64,000 nucleotides of DNA from NCBI GenBank assembly GCA_965194375.1, contig OZ239428.1, one strand, 5' to 3'. The number at the start of each line of letters is the position of its first letter. The first letter of the stretch is position 1. Of this stretch, positions 25,345 through 34,759 are shown in pieces. Both the position numbers and the translations under genes were made by a program. This stretch comes from Tabrizicola_A aquatica. Its GTDB lineage: Bacteria > Pseudomonadota > Alphaproteobacteria > Rhodobacterales > Rhodobacteraceae. A model generated the notes under the pieces. That model was not told where the DNA came from and ran no database searches. It saw only the letters and a program-made list of their open reading frames with translations.

Positions 25345-26814
25345 TCAGGGCGCCTGCATCACCGCAGAGATTGGCGCAAGCGCGACCGAGGCGGAGCGAC
25401 CTTCGACCGCCCACTCCATCAGCGCCGTGATCGTCGCCTCTCGCGCCGAGCCAATCACCACAACACGGCCTTCCTGCGCCGCCTTAAATGCGGCCCGGTC
25501 CAGATAGCGGCGAATAAGCGGACTGTCCTCGCCCTCATCATCCAAACTGCGGAACACGATGGCAGAAGGCAGTCCCTCACGGCGTGCCACCTGATCGGCC
25601 GCATTCAGGCCACGGTCAAAGGTGACAAGGCCCAACCCTTGGCTATCAAGGTGTGTCACCACCTCAGCTGACAGGCCCCGATTGTCTTGGAAGGTGGCAT
25701 CGGCGGTGTCGATTAGGCCAACCGCCTCGGGCAAGATCTGTGCAACAGCGGCAAAGCTCTGCTCGAGGTCCGCGGCCTTAGCGCCCCTAGGGATCGCGGT
25801 GGCCAGCATCACCACCTCTTGCCCCGCCGCGCGGTAGATCGCCGCCGCCTCCGCCGCACCCGGTTGCATCGGGTCCACGACAAAGCTTAACGGCAAGGGC
25901 AGGGCCGCGAGTTCCGCGCGCCGCACCTCCGGACCGCCCGGGTCCAGCAGCAAAATGGCAAAGAGTGGCTTGGCGCTCGGATTTTCAAAGCTTCTTGCAA
26001 AACGCTGCAAAGGCGGCAGATCGCCTGCAATCTCGGGCAGGTCGGTTCCCGCCACAGGCGGCTCAACCGGGCTTGTCTCAGCGCTCGCCACAGAGGCCTC
26101 AGCCGCCGGATCAGGGGAGATCGTCGGCAACCGCCCCGTTGTCACACCATCGACTGTGTTCTGTTCAAGCCCACCATCGGGGCTCAGGGTCGAGGGGGCC
26201 GGGGCAGGCTCGGCCTGGGCCAGGCTCGCAGCCTCGGCGTCCTGCGCGCCCGTCGCGTCGTCTTCCACCGTCTCAGCCGGTATCGCTGGCACCGCGGCGC
26301 CTTCGGCCGCCGGTTCGGCCGCGTCAGTCACCTGAGACCCCGCCTCTGGGAGAGGCTGCGGCGTCGATTCTGAGGCGGCGGGCTCCGTCGGCGCGGCAGA
26401 TTGTGCTGCCGGAGCGGGATCACTCACCGGCTGATCAGGCGAGGCGACGGCGGCATTGGTTTGCAAATCCGGTACGATGGCTGCCGCCGGCGGGGCCTCA
26501 GGCTCCGTCATCGGCCGCAACAGCGGCTCATCTTGCACGGCCTGCTGCCCATCCAATCGCGCGGGCTCCTCCACCGTCACCGGGGCTTCTGCCGTGCCAA
26601 CGGGCGCCTCATCGGTCGCGTCCGGCCCCGCGCTGCCCGCCTCGGCACCAGCTTCCGCCGCGCCAGCTTCTGTCAACGCATCCGCCACCTCGGTCTCAAT
26701 CCCGGCCTCTGCCGGCGCCGTCCCCGGCGGCAATGTGCTTTGGCTCACCACCGCAAGACCGGCTGTCACCAGCACCGCGCCCGACATCAGACCCTTCAGA
26801 TACTCCAACACCAC
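25345..26814 (-). CDS. YibQ-like divergent polysaccharide deacetylase family protein
   Basis: The approximately 489-residue protein has an N-terminal hydrophobic anchor (LKGLMSGAVLVTAGLAVVS), a very long Ala/Pro/Glu-rich low-complexity linker (about 25-280), and a C-terminal domain of the divergent polysaccharide deacetylase (DUF610/YibQ) type (FAILLLDPGG...LSFVVDPMQP...VGLIDTADATFQDNRG). The start is set at the GTG at 26814 because GGAGG stands six bases before it. It is probably periplasmic and envelope-related. It splits trpE from trpG. Confidence 0.8.
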   Translation of the reverse strand: MVLEYLKGLMSGAVLVTAGLAVVSQSTLPPGTAPAEAGIETEVADALTEAGAAEAGAEAGSAGPDATDEAPVGTAEAPVTVEEPARLDGQQAVQDEPLLRPMTEPEAPPAAAIVPDLQTNAAVASPDQPVSDPAPAAQSAAPTEPAASESTPQPLPEAGSQVTDAAEPAAEGAAVPAIPAETVEDDATGAQDAEAASLAQAEPAPAPSTLSPDGGLEQNTVDGVTTGRLPTISPDPAAEASVASAETSPVEPPVAGTDLPEIAGDLPPLQRFARSFENPSAKPLFAILLLDPGGPEVRRAELAALPLPLSFVVDPMQPGAAEAAAIYRAAGQEVVMLATAIPRGAKAADLEQSFAAVAQILPEAVGLIDTADATFQDNRGLSAEVVTHLDSQGLGLVTFDRGLNAADQVARREGLPSAIVFRSLDDEGEDSPLIRRYLDRAAFKAAQEGRVVVIGSAREATITALMEWAVEGRSASVALAPISAVMQAP

Positions 26815-26926
26815 GTTCCGCCTCCACACCGCTGCGGCTTAAGGCCTTGACGCCCCTCGCCCGCTCTGACCATCTATAACCCGACCGTTCGCGCCCTTCA
26901 TCCCCTTTCCGCCAAGGCCAAGCAAG

Positions 26927-27514
26927 ATGCTGCTTCTGATCGACAACTACGACAGCTTTACCTACAACCTTGTGCATTATCTGGGCGAGCTTGGCGCAGA
27001 TGTGAAGGTTCTGCGCAATGATGCATTGTCGGTGCAAGATGCGTTGGCGCTTAAACCCGAATTGATCGTCCTGTCTCCTGGCCCTTGTGACCCGGCACAG
27101 GCTGGGATCTGCATCCCGCTGACCCGTGCTGCCGCCGCCGCCAATGTGCCGCTTCTCGGCGTCTGCCTTGGTCATCAGACCATCGGCGAGGCCTTTGGCG
27201 GCGATGTGATCCGCTGCCACGAGATCGTGCATGGCAAGATGGGTGCGATGCACCATGAAGGAAAAGGCATGTTCCGCGGCCTGCCCTCACCCTTCCTCGC
27301 CACGCGCTATCACTCACTGGTGGTTGATCGGACAACCTTACCAGACTGCCTTGAGGTCACGGCCTGCCTGGAGGACGGCACCATCATGGGCCTGCGGCAT
27401 CGCGAAAAGCTTATCGAAGGCGTGCAGTTCCACCCCGAAAGCATCGCTTCCGAACATGGGCATCAGCTGTTGAAGAACTTTCTTGATGCAGCACAGGCGC
27501 GGGTCCCAGCATGA
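26927..27514 (+). CDS. trpG: Anthranilate synthase component II (glutamine amidotransferase)
   Basis: The 195-residue class I glutaminase feeds ammonia to TrpE. The nucleophilic cysteine is in GVCLGHQTIGEAFGG, and the His-Glu pair is in VQFHPESIASEHG; the opening LLIDNYDSFTYNLVHY is typical. It overlaps trpD by four bases. Confidence 0.96.
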   Translation: MLLLIDNYDSFTYNLVHYLGELGADVKVLRNDALSVQDALALKPELIVLSPGPCDPAQAGICIPLTRAAAAANVPLLGVCLGHQTIGEAFGGDVIRCHEIVHGKMGAMHHEGKGMFRGLPSPFLATRYHSLVVDRTTLPDCLEVTACLEDGTIMGLRHREKLIEGVQFHPESIASEHGHQLLKNFLDAAQARVPA

Positions 27515-28524
27515 GCGACATCCTCAAGCCCCTGATTGGCATCGCCGCCACCCGCCCCCTGACCAGGGGAGAGGCCGAGGCCGCCTTCACCGCGCTCTTC
27601 GAGGGGGCGGCCACCCCGGCCCAGATGGGCGGATTGCTGATGGCGCTGCGCGTGCGCGGCGAAACGGTCGATGAATACGCCGCCGCCGCAAGCGTGATGC
27701 GCGCCAAATGCAATGCGGTGAAGGCACCGGCGGGGGCCATGGACATCGTCGGCACCGGCGGTGACGGCAAGGGTACGCTCAACATCTCCACCGCCACCGC
27801 CTTCGTCGTCGCAGGCGCAGGCGTGCCGGTCGCCAAACACGGCAACCGCAACCTCAGTTCCAAATCTGGTGCTGCGGATGCGCTGACCGAGATGGGTCTC
27901 AACGTCATGGTCGGCCCCGAGGTGGTAGAGCGCTGCCTGAATGAGGCCGGCATCGGCTTCATGATGGCCCCCATGCACCACCCCGCGACCCGCCATGTGG
28001 CACCGGTCAGGATGGAGCTTGGCACCCGCACCATATTCAACATCCTTGGCCCCCTCACGAACCCCGCAGGCGTCAAACGCCAACTCACCGGCGCGTTTTC
28101 TGCAGCCCTGATCCGCCCTATGGCCGAAACGCTGCGCGCCCTTGGGTCGGAAAAGGCATGGCTCGTCCATGGCGGTGATGGCTCGGATGAGCTTTCCATC
28201 GTCGCCCCCTCGCCCGTGGTGGAACTGAACGCGGGCGAGATCTGCGATTTTATCGTGCACCCCGAAGATGCAGGCCTGCCCGCCTACCCGTTTGAGGCCA
28301 TTCAGGGTGGCACCCCGGCCGAGAACGCTGTGGCCTTCCGCGCACTTCTGGATGGCGCTACTGGCGGTTTCCGCGATGCGGTGTTGTTGAACGCCGCCGC
28401 CGCCCTCGTGGTGGCAGATCGGGCAAAGACGCTCAAGGAAGGCGTTGAAATCGCGCGCGAAAGCCTAGATTCCGGCAAGGCAAAAGCCAAGATCGAGGCG
28501 CTGGCCCGGCTGACGAATGGCTGA
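27511..28524 (+). CDS. trpD: Anthranilate phosphoribosyltransferase
   Basis: The 337-residue enzyme joins anthranilate and PRPP. The PRPP loop GTGGDGKGTLNISTATAFV and KHGNRNLSSKSGAADALTEMG are clearly conserved. ATGA overlaps with trpG upstream, and the ung start lies inside its last codons. Confidence 0.96.
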   Translation: MSDILKPLIGIAATRPLTRGEAEAAFTALFEGAATPAQMGGLLMALRVRGETVDEYAAAASVMRAKCNAVKAPAGAMDIVGTGGDGKGTLNISTATAFVVAGAGVPVAKHGNRNLSSKSGAADALTEMGLNVMVGPEVVERCLNEAGIGFMMAPMHHPATRHVAPVRMELGTRTIFNILGPLTNPAGVKRQLTGAFSAALIRPMAETLRALGSEKAWLVHGGDGSDELSIVAPSPVVELNAGEICDFIVHPEDAGLPAYPFEAIQGGTPAENAVAFRALLDGATGGFRDAVLLNAAAALVVADRAKTLKEGVEIARESLDSGKAKAKIEALARLTNG

Positions 28525-29161
28525 GATCCCGGCCCCGCCCGAGACGTGGGCCGACCTGCCTTTCTTCACCACCCACTGGCCCGCCCTTCGCACGCGCCTC
28601 GCCACAGCCCCCGCTTGGCAACCAGCCGACCCGTTCCGCGCCCTGCGCCTGACATCGCGCGCCGCCACCCGCGTCGTGATCTTGGGTCAAGACCCCTACC
28701 CCACCCCCGGCCGCGCCACTGGGCTCGCGTTCTCCTTCCCAAAGGACGCGCGTCCGAGGCATTCCCTGAAGAACATCCTCACCGAACTGGCCGCCGATAT
28801 CGGCCAGACCAAAGCCGATGGTGATCTCACCCCTTGGGCGGACCAAGGCGTTCTTCTGCTCAACACCGCCCTGACTGTGCCGCTTGATCAGGCAAACGGC
28901 CACAAAGGCTGGGGATGGGAGCCCCTCATCACCCAGATCCTCACCGCCCTTGCTGCCGATGGATCCAAAGCCTTCCTCCTCTGGGGCGCACCCGCCCAAG
29001 CCCTCTGCGCGCGCCTGCCCCGCGACAGCCACCTCTTCCTCCAAAGCCCCCACCCCTCGCCACTCTCGGCCCATCGCGGCTTCTTTGGCTCACGGCCCTT
29101 CTCGGCCACCAACCGCTGGCTCCTCGCCCAAGGTCAGCCCCCTATCGACTGGGCGGCCTAA
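28517..29161 (+). CDS. ung: Family 1 uracil-DNA glycosylase
   Basis: The 214-residue repair enzyme removes uracil from DNA. Motifs in order are LGQDPYP with catalytic Asp59, GVLLLNT (111-117), and SPHPSPLSAHRGFFG with catalytic His179. The usual GQDPYH is GQDPYP here (Pro62), a change near the active site. It starts eight bases before the end of trpD and so is coupled to tryptophan gene translation. Other family 1 features make the assignment safe. Confidence 0.9.
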   Translation: MAEIPAPPETWADLPFFTTHWPALRTRLATAPAWQPADPFRALRLTSRAATRVVILGQDPYPTPGRATGLAFSFPKDARPRHSLKNILTELAADIGQTKADGDLTPWADQGVLLLNTALTVPLDQANGHKGWGWEPLITQILTALAADGSKAFLLWGAPAQALCARLPRDSHLFLQSPHPSPLSAHRGFFGSRPFSATNRWLLAQGQPPIDWAA

Positions 29162-29207
29162 GGCTTCCCTTCCGCCTCCCCAAAGGCTAAACCCACACTG
29201 GACCCGG

Positions 29208-29262
29208 CCTTCAATGTGGCCCAAATATCCCACGGGGGTCCGGGGGTGTGAAACCCCCGGCC
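29208..29262. repeat. Extragenic palindrome, ATATCC family
   Basis: GCCTTCAATGTGGCCCAAAT then ATCCCACGGGGGTCCGGGGG, followed by the hairpin GGGGGTGTGAAACCCCC. It is nearly identical to 37630-37685 and similar to 12405-12463. It lies within the trp transcription unit, just ahead of trpC. Confidence 0.8.
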
Positions 29263-29297
29263 GCCAGCCACAGGAACCGGCCGGAAGGAAGCTGCCC

Positions 29298-30110
29298 ATG
29301 TCAACTATTCTTGACCGCATCAAGGCCTACAAGCTCGAAGAGGTCGCCGCCCGCAAGGCCGCGCGCCCCTTGGCCGATGTCGAGTCTGCGGCCAAGTCTG
29401 CCCCGGCCCCGCGCGGCTTTGCCCGCGCGCTGTCGGATGCGGCCGCCAAGGGTTATGGGCTGATCGCCGAGATCAAGAAGGCCAGCCCCTCCAAAGGCCT
29501 GATCCGCGCCGATTTCAACCCGCCAGACCTGGCCCGCGCCTATGAGGCGGGCGGTGCCACCTGCCTGTCGGTCCTGACCGACACCCCCTCGTTCCAAGGC
29601 GAGGACAGCTTTCTGGTGGCCGCCCATGACGCGGTCAGCCTGCCCTGCCTGCGCAAGGATTTCCTCTACGACACCTATCAGGTCGCCGAATCCCGCGCCC
29701 TGTCGGCCGATTGCATCCTTATCATCATGGCCTCGGTCAGCGACGCCCAAGCGGCCGAGCTTGAAGCCGCGGCCTTTGCCTATGGCATGGACGTGCTGAT
29801 CGAAGTGCATGACCGCGCCGAACTTGACCGCGCGACGCGGCTGAAATCGCCCCTGATCGGCATCAACAACCGCAACCTGCACAGCTTCGAGGTCACGCTG
29901 CAAACCACCCGTGACCTTGCGCGCCATGTGCCCGAGGATCGGCTGATCGTGTCGGAATCCGGCCTCTTCACCCCCGCCGATCTGGCCGATGTTGCCGCTT
30001 ACGGCGCGCGCTGCTTCTTGATCGGCGAGGCGCTGATGCGGCAAGCCGATGTCACCGCCGCGACCCGCGCCATCTTGTCCCGCCCCCTCACCGCCGAGGG
30101 CGGCGCATGA
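29298..30110 (+). CDS. trpC: Indole-3-glycerol-phosphate synthase
   Basis: The 270-residue TIM-barrel enzyme closes the indole ring. Key segments are IAEIKKASPSKGLI, the lysine of LRKDFLYDTYQV, LIGINNRNLHSFEV and VSESGLF. The ATG at 29298 follows GGAAGG; a longer open frame upstream runs through ung and the repeat and is not coding. It overlaps moaC by four bases. Confidence 0.96.
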   Translation: MSTILDRIKAYKLEEVAARKAARPLADVESAAKSAPAPRGFARALSDAAAKGYGLIAEIKKASPSKGLIRADFNPPDLARAYEAGGATCLSVLTDTPSFQGEDSFLVAAHDAVSLPCLRKDFLYDTYQVAESRALSADCILIIMASVSDAQAAELEAAAFAYGMDVLIEVHDRAELDRATRLKSPLIGINNRNLHSFEVTLQTTRDLARHVPEDRLIVSESGLFTPADLADVAAYGARCFLIGEALMRQADVTAATRAILSRPLTAEGGA

Positions 30111-30601
30111 GCACGCCCACTGCCTCTGGCCTCACCCATTTCGACGATCAGGGCCAAGCCCATATGGTCGATGTGTCGCAAAAGCCGGTGACCGACCGCG
30201 TCGCCGTGGCGCGCGGCCATGTGGTGATGACGGCCGAGACCCTTTCGCTTATCACCGAGGGCCGGGCGAAAAAGGGGGATGTCTTGGGCATCGCGCGGCT
30301 TGCCGGCATCATGGCGACCAAGAAAACCGCCGATCTGATCCCGCTTTGCCACCCTCTGCCGATCACCAAGGTCGCGCTTGACCTGACCCCAGACCACAGC
30401 CTTCCCGGCATCGTGGTCGAGGCAACGGTGAAAACCGGCGGCCAGACCGGGGTCGAGATGGAGGCGCTGACCGCCGTGTCAGTCGCCTGCCTGACGATCT
30501 ATGACATGGTAAAGGCCGTAGAAAAATCCATGCGGATCGAGGGGATTCGCCTGATCCTGAAAGACGGCGGCAAATCCGGCCGCTATGAGGCCGAGGCATG
30601 A
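30107..30601 (+). CDS. moaC: Cyclic pyranopterin monophosphate synthase
   Basis: The 164-residue enzyme completes the second reaction step of molybdenum cofactor synthesis, making cyclic pyranopterin monophosphate. KKTADLIPLCHPLPITKV and the MEALTAVSVACLTIYDMVKA block are diagnostic. It overlaps trpC and moeA by four bases each, so it is part of the trp transcription unit. Confidence 0.96.
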   Translation: MSTPTASGLTHFDDQGQAHMVDVSQKPVTDRVAVARGHVVMTAETLSLITEGRAKKGDVLGIARLAGIMATKKTADLIPLCHPLPITKVALDLTPDHSLPGIVVEATVKTGGQTGVEMEALTAVSVACLTIYDMVKAVEKSMRIEGIRLILKDGGKSGRYEAEA

Positions 30602-31779
30602 TCACCGTCGAGGAGGCGCTTCAGCGCTGCTTTGCACTTGTCACCCCGCTGCCCTCAGAACCCGTGCCCTTGCGACAGGCGGCAGGCCGCGTGCTTGCCA
30701 CCCCCGCCTCAGCACGGCTGACCCAGCCGCCCTTTGACGCCTCAGCAATGGATGGCTACGCCCTTGGGCGGTCGGGCGACGCCGGCGCCGCCTTTACCGT
30801 CATTGGCGAGGCCGGTGCAGGCCATGGATTTGCCGGCACCCTTGCCCCCGATCAGGCGGTGCGCATTTTCACGGGTGCGCCCCTGCCGAAAAGCGCAGAA
30901 ACCATTGCGATTCAAGAGGATGTGACGACTTATTCAACCAATATAACCCTCACCGCACCCGCCCGCCCCGGCGCCAATATCCGCAAACGCGGACAGGATT
31001 TCGCGCAAGGTGACACCCTTTCGGCCCCCCGTCGCCTGACGTCCAAGGACCTTGCGCTTTTGGCGGCGATGAACATCCCCGAGGTCAACGCCAGCCGCCG
31101 CCCCGTCGTCGCCCTCATCGCCACCGGCGATGAGCTGGTAATGCCCGGCGATCAGCCCGGCCCCGATCAGATCGTTGCCTCCAACCTTTTCGCGCTTGAG
31201 GCGATGGCCCGCGCCGAAGGGGCCGAGGTGCGGATGCTGCCCATCGCCCACGACACCGAGGACGACCTGCGGCAGGTCTTTCAGCTTGCCGAAGGGGCCG
31301 ATCTGATCGTCACCATCGGCGGCGCGTCGGTCGGGGACCATGACCTTGTGGGCAAGGTCGCCGCCGATCTTGGCCTTGAGCGGGCGTTTTGGAAGATCGC
31401 CATGCGGCCCGGCAAACCGCTGATGGCCGGGCGGCTTGGCGCATCCCTTATGCTGGGGCTGCCCGGAAACCCGGTCTCGGCCATTGTTTGCGGCCACCTC
31501 TTCCTCTTGCCCATGCTGCGCGCGATGCAGGGTCTTCCCGCCACGCCCGCCCCCACCGCTCAGGCCATCCTCGCCGAAGATGTCGGCCCCGCTGGCCCCC
31601 GCGTGCATTACATGCGCGCCCGCCTGTCACCGGGTGACGGCCTGCCCCGCATCACCCCCTTTGCCTCGCAGGACAGCGCCCTTCTGCGCATCCTGACCGA
31701 GGCAGATGCGCTCCTGATCCGCCCCCAAGACGACGGGCCGCGGCGTGCGGGTGAGCGGGTGGAGTATCTGCCGCTTTAA
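30598..31779 (+). CDS. moeA: Molybdopterin molybdenumtransferase
   Basis: This 393-residue protein inserts molybdate into adenylylated molybdopterin. The N-terminal PFDASAMDGYAL and the MoaB/Mog-like domain with IVTIGGASVGDHD and LPGNPVSA are clear. It is coupled to moaC by ATGA, and lexA follows after 79 bases with its own promoter. Confidence 0.95.
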   Translation: MITVEEALQRCFALVTPLPSEPVPLRQAAGRVLATPASARLTQPPFDASAMDGYALGRSGDAGAAFTVIGEAGAGHGFAGTLAPDQAVRIFTGAPLPKSAETIAIQEDVTTYSTNITLTAPARPGANIRKRGQDFAQGDTLSAPRRLTSKDLALLAAMNIPEVNASRRPVVALIATGDELVMPGDQPGPDQIVASNLFALEAMARAEGAEVRMLPIAHDTEDDLRQVFQLAEGADLIVTIGGASVGDHDLVGKVAADLGLERAFWKIAMRPGKPLMAGRLGASLMLGLPGNPVSAIVCGHLFLLPMLRAMQGLPATPAPTAQAILAEDVGPAGPRVHYMRARLSPGDGLPRITPFASQDSALLRILTEADALLIRPQDDGPRRAGERVEYLPL

Positions 31780-31798
31780 CGTCCGCGCAGGGATTTGC

Positions 31799-31830
31799 TT
31801 GACACAAGCCGGGAACAAGGGCAGAACATA
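31799..31830 (+). promoter_or_regulatory. lexA promoter with LexA (SOS) box
   Basis: GAACAAGGGCAGAAC at 31813-31827 is GAAC-N7-GAAC, the reverse complement of GTTC-N7-GTTC, the direct-repeat LexA box known from alphaproteobacteria. A TTGACA at 31799 lies upstream, so the box overlaps the expected -10 region. This predicts autoregulation of lexA. Confidence 0.8.
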
Positions 31831-31858
31831 AGGGAAACAACAGGCCACGGGGTGTGGA

Positions 31859-32545
31859 ATGCTGACGCGCAAACAGTTGGAACTTCTCGACTTCATCAAG
31901 ACGCGGATGGACCGCGATGGTGTGCCGCCCTCGTTTGACGAGATGAAGGATGCGCTCGACCTGCGGTCGAAATCCGGCATCCACCGGCTGATCACCGCAC
32001 TGGAAGAACGCGGCTTTATCCGCCGTCTGGCCCACCGGGCGCGAGCGCTGGAAATCGTCAAACTGCCCGAGGCGATGGAAAAGCAGGGCTTTTCGCCTAA
32101 GGTCATCAAGGGCGACAAGGTTGATCCGCCGCGCGGTGCCATGCCGCTTGAGGCGGTCCATGCGCTGGAGCTGCCCGTCATGGGCCGCATCGCCGCCGGT
32201 GTCCCGATCGAGGCGATCAGCCACGTCTCGCACCATGTGGCCGTGCCCGGCAGCATGCTGACCGGACGCGGACAGCACTATGCGCTGGAAGTCAAAGGCG
32301 ACTCTATGATTGAGGCCGGGATCAACGACGGCGATATCGTGGTGATCCGCGAACAGGGCAGCGCCGAGAACGGCGATATCGTTGTGGCCTTGGTCGAAGA
32401 TCATGAGGCGACGCTGAAACGCTTCCGCCGCAAGGGCAACATGATCGCGCTGGAGGCGGCCAACCCCGCTTATGAAACCCGCGTTTTCCCCGACCATATG
32501 GTCAAGGTGCAGGGCCGTCTTGTCGGTCTGATCCGCAACTACTGA
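31859..32545 (+). CDS. lexA: LexA repressor
   Basis: The 228-residue SOS repressor has an N-terminal winged helix (about 1-70) and a C-terminal self-cleaving protease domain. The cleavage site is Ala113-Gly114 (RIAAGVP), and the catalytic dyad is Ser149 (KGDSM) and Lys187. RecA-stimulated self-cleavage relieves repression. It overlaps the end of the convergent comEC by seven bases. Confidence 0.96.
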   Translation: MLTRKQLELLDFIKTRMDRDGVPPSFDEMKDALDLRSKSGIHRLITALEERGFIRRLAHRARALEIVKLPEAMEKQGFSPKVIKGDKVDPPRGAMPLEAVHALELPVMGRIAAGVPIEAISHVSHHVAVPGSMLTGRGQHYALEVKGDSMIEAGINDGDIVVIREQGSAENGDIVVALVEDHEATLKRFRRKGNMIALEAANPAYETRVFPDHMVKVQGRLVGLIRNY

Positions 32546-34677
32546 CCGCCAAGACCCGGCGCAGCTGCGGCCGCCGTCACGGGCGGCCGCGCTTGGCCTG
32601 CCAGCAGGCGTGGCAAAACCGGTGGCTCCTTAGTCCCCATCCAGATGCGCGCGCCGCGTGCGGCGGGTTCAAACTCCCATGCGCCCGAACGGTGCCACAG
32701 CGCGAGCGCACCGGTCCGGCGCAAAAGACCCGCGTCGACCAGCGCGCAGCCCTCGGGTGGCACTGCCGTCACCCGGCCCGACACGATCACCAGATCCACC
32801 TCGGCGCAGGCCGCAGCTACATCGCGCTCTTCGTCCACCAGAACCATACCGCGCAAATCGTCCGCCCCGGCGGACCCCGGCGGTTTCAAAGCAAATGCCC
32901 GCGCGCCCCTTGGCCCCGAAAAACCCGCGCGGTTAAAGGCCGCGGCCTGCGGGGCGAGATCGCCATCCTTCTCCAACCAATTCGTCGCCGTGAACCCCGC
33001 GCCAGTTTTGGCCGACAGGGCCCGCCCCTCATCCCCCATCAGCCCCACGAGCCGCCCATCGCTGCTGATCAGCAAAACCGGACGCTCGGCCAGCGCCCAA
33101 AGCCCCAGCCCCGCCACCAAAGGCAACACGGCGCAGACCTGCGCCCGCCCACGCATCAGCACGGCCCAAACCCCTGCCGCCGCAATCAACGGCACCGCCC
33201 AAGGCCCCGGTGCGGGGATCGGGGTCACCGCCCCGTCAAGCCCCGCGACCCAGTGGGCCACAAACAAGATCCAACGCGCGGCCAATTCCATCAGCCAAAG
33301 CGCCGGCATCGCCAGCCCAAAGGGGGCCAAAAGCGCGGCCATCGCACCGGCCGCCATCAGCACACTCATCATCGGCACGGTCAGCAGGTTCGCCAAAAGC
33401 CCGTAATCGGTGAACCGGTTGAAATGCGCCGCCGCAAAGGGCGCGGTTGCCAAGCCAGCCACCACCGAGGACAGCACCAGCGTGAAAAGTGGCATCACCC
33501 AGCGCGGCAGACGCTCGCGCATCACCCGCCCATCCAGCGCATCAAAGGCCGCAATCAGCGCCACACTGGCGGCAAAAGACAGTTGAAACCCCGGCTCTGT
33601 CAGGCTTTCCGGCTGCCAGATCAAGAGCACCGAGCCCGCGAGCGCCACCGACCGCAGGCTGAGCGCGCGCCGATCCAACAAAACCGCCCCCAGCATCACC
33701 GAGACCATCAAAAAGGCCCGCTCGGTCGCCACGTTGGACCCCGACAGCATCAGGTAAAACAGCGCCACCCCAAAGGCCACCACCGCCGCCAGCTTCTTTG
33801 TGTTCACCCGCAGCGCCAAGGGCGGCACCAAAGCCAACCCATAGCGCAGGAGCAAAAAGACAAAGCCCGTGAGAAAGGCCATGTTCATGCCCGAAATCGC
33901 CAAGAGATGCGCCAAGTTCGAATCGCGCAGCGCCTCGACCGTTTCGCGGGAAATGCCGGAGCGGTCGCCCGTCATCGCACCGCTGGCAAAGGCCCCGGCA
34001 TCCCCCGGCAGGGCCGCCATGATGCTGCGCGACAGATGCATTCGCAGCCGGTTGACGAGTTCGGTCCCCGGCTCCGGCTCCTGCCACAACACCAAGGGCG
34101 TGCGGGTATAACCGACCGCGCCCAAGCCGTCGAAAAACGCCATGCGCCGAAAGTCGAACCCGCCGGGTTCCGCCGGCCCTTCGGGTGCTGCCAGCCGCGC
34201 GGAGACCAACACCACCTGCCCCGGATCCGGCGGATCGGCCCCCGCCATCAGCGAGACGCGAACCCGCTTGGGCGTCTTCTCTTGTGCAATGTCCAGCACC
34301 ACATGGTCCAGCGTCAGCCGCAAAGCGTCCGAGCCTGACCGGTCGATCTGCACGATCCGTCCCTGCACTGGCCCATAATAGGGCCGCTCCAGCATGGGGG
34401 CTGCGACCCAATGCGCCCGCGCGCCAACGGCGAGAAACCCCACGCAGAGGCAGGCCAGCACCACCGCCACCGGCCGCACCAGTTCTGCCCCCCAGCGCCC
34501 AACCAGCGCGCCTAGGCAGAGACCCAGCGCCGCAAGCATATAGGCCAGCCCCCCGGGCTCTCGCTCCAACGCAAACCACAGCCCGATCCCCACCGCCAGA
34601 AACACCGGCACCCAGGGAAACAGCATGCCCCGAAGCTGCAACAGGGCCTCAAGCGGCCAGATCAGCCAGCGCGTCAT
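32539..34677 (-). CDS. comEC: ComEC/Rec2 DNA-uptake channel protein
   Basis: The approximately 712-residue polytopic membrane protein has an N-terminal soluble part after the first membrane segments, then the Competence domain with LLAISGMNMAFLTGFVF and many hydrophobic helices. It would carry transforming DNA across the inner membrane. The C-terminal region is short and lacks a clear metallo-beta-lactamase domain. The ATG at 34677 follows AAGG. Confidence 0.88.
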   Translation of the reverse strand: MTRWLIWPLEALLQLRGMLFPWVPVFLAVGIGLWFALEREPGGLAYMLAALGLCLGALVGRWGAELVRPVAVVLACLCVGFLAVGARAHWVAAPMLERPYYGPVQGRIVQIDRSGSDALRLTLDHVVLDIAQEKTPKRVRVSLMAGADPPDPGQVVLVSARLAAPEGPAEPGGFDFRRMAFFDGLGAVGYTRTPLVLWQEPEPGTELVNRLRMHLSRSIMAALPGDAGAFASGAMTGDRSGISRETVEALRDSNLAHLLAISGMNMAFLTGFVFLLLRYGLALVPPLALRVNTKKLAAVVAFGVALFYLMLSGSNVATERAFLMVSVMLGAVLLDRRALSLRSVALAGSVLLIWQPESLTEPGFQLSFAASVALIAAFDALDGRVMRERLPRWVMPLFTLVLSSVVAGLATAPFAAAHFNRFTDYGLLANLLTVPMMSVLMAAGAMAALLAPFGLAMPALWLMELAARWILFVAHWVAGLDGAVTPIPAPGPWAVPLIAAAGVWAVLMRGRAQVCAVLPLVAGLGLWALAERPVLLISSDGRLVGLMGDEGRALSAKTGAGFTATNWLEKDGDLAPQAAAFNRAGFSGPRGARAFALKPPGSAGADDLRGMVLVDEERDVAAACAEVDLVIVSGRVTAVPPEGCALVDAGLLRRTGALALWHRSGAWEFEPAARGARIWMGTKEPPVLPRLLAGQARPPVTAAAAAPGLGGQ

Positions 34678-34759
34678 GCCCACCTTGTTTTGCGCCCCCG
34701 TATTGCCTAAAGCTCTGCCGATCCTAGCCAGCCCATGGTTTCCGAAAGGTTAATCCCGC

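Noticed and set aside
32593..34338. 581-codon open frame on the forward strand
   Set aside because: It is antisense to comEC, and its product is rich in Arg, His, Pro and Gln with no family pattern, as expected of a shadow frame in GC-rich DNA.
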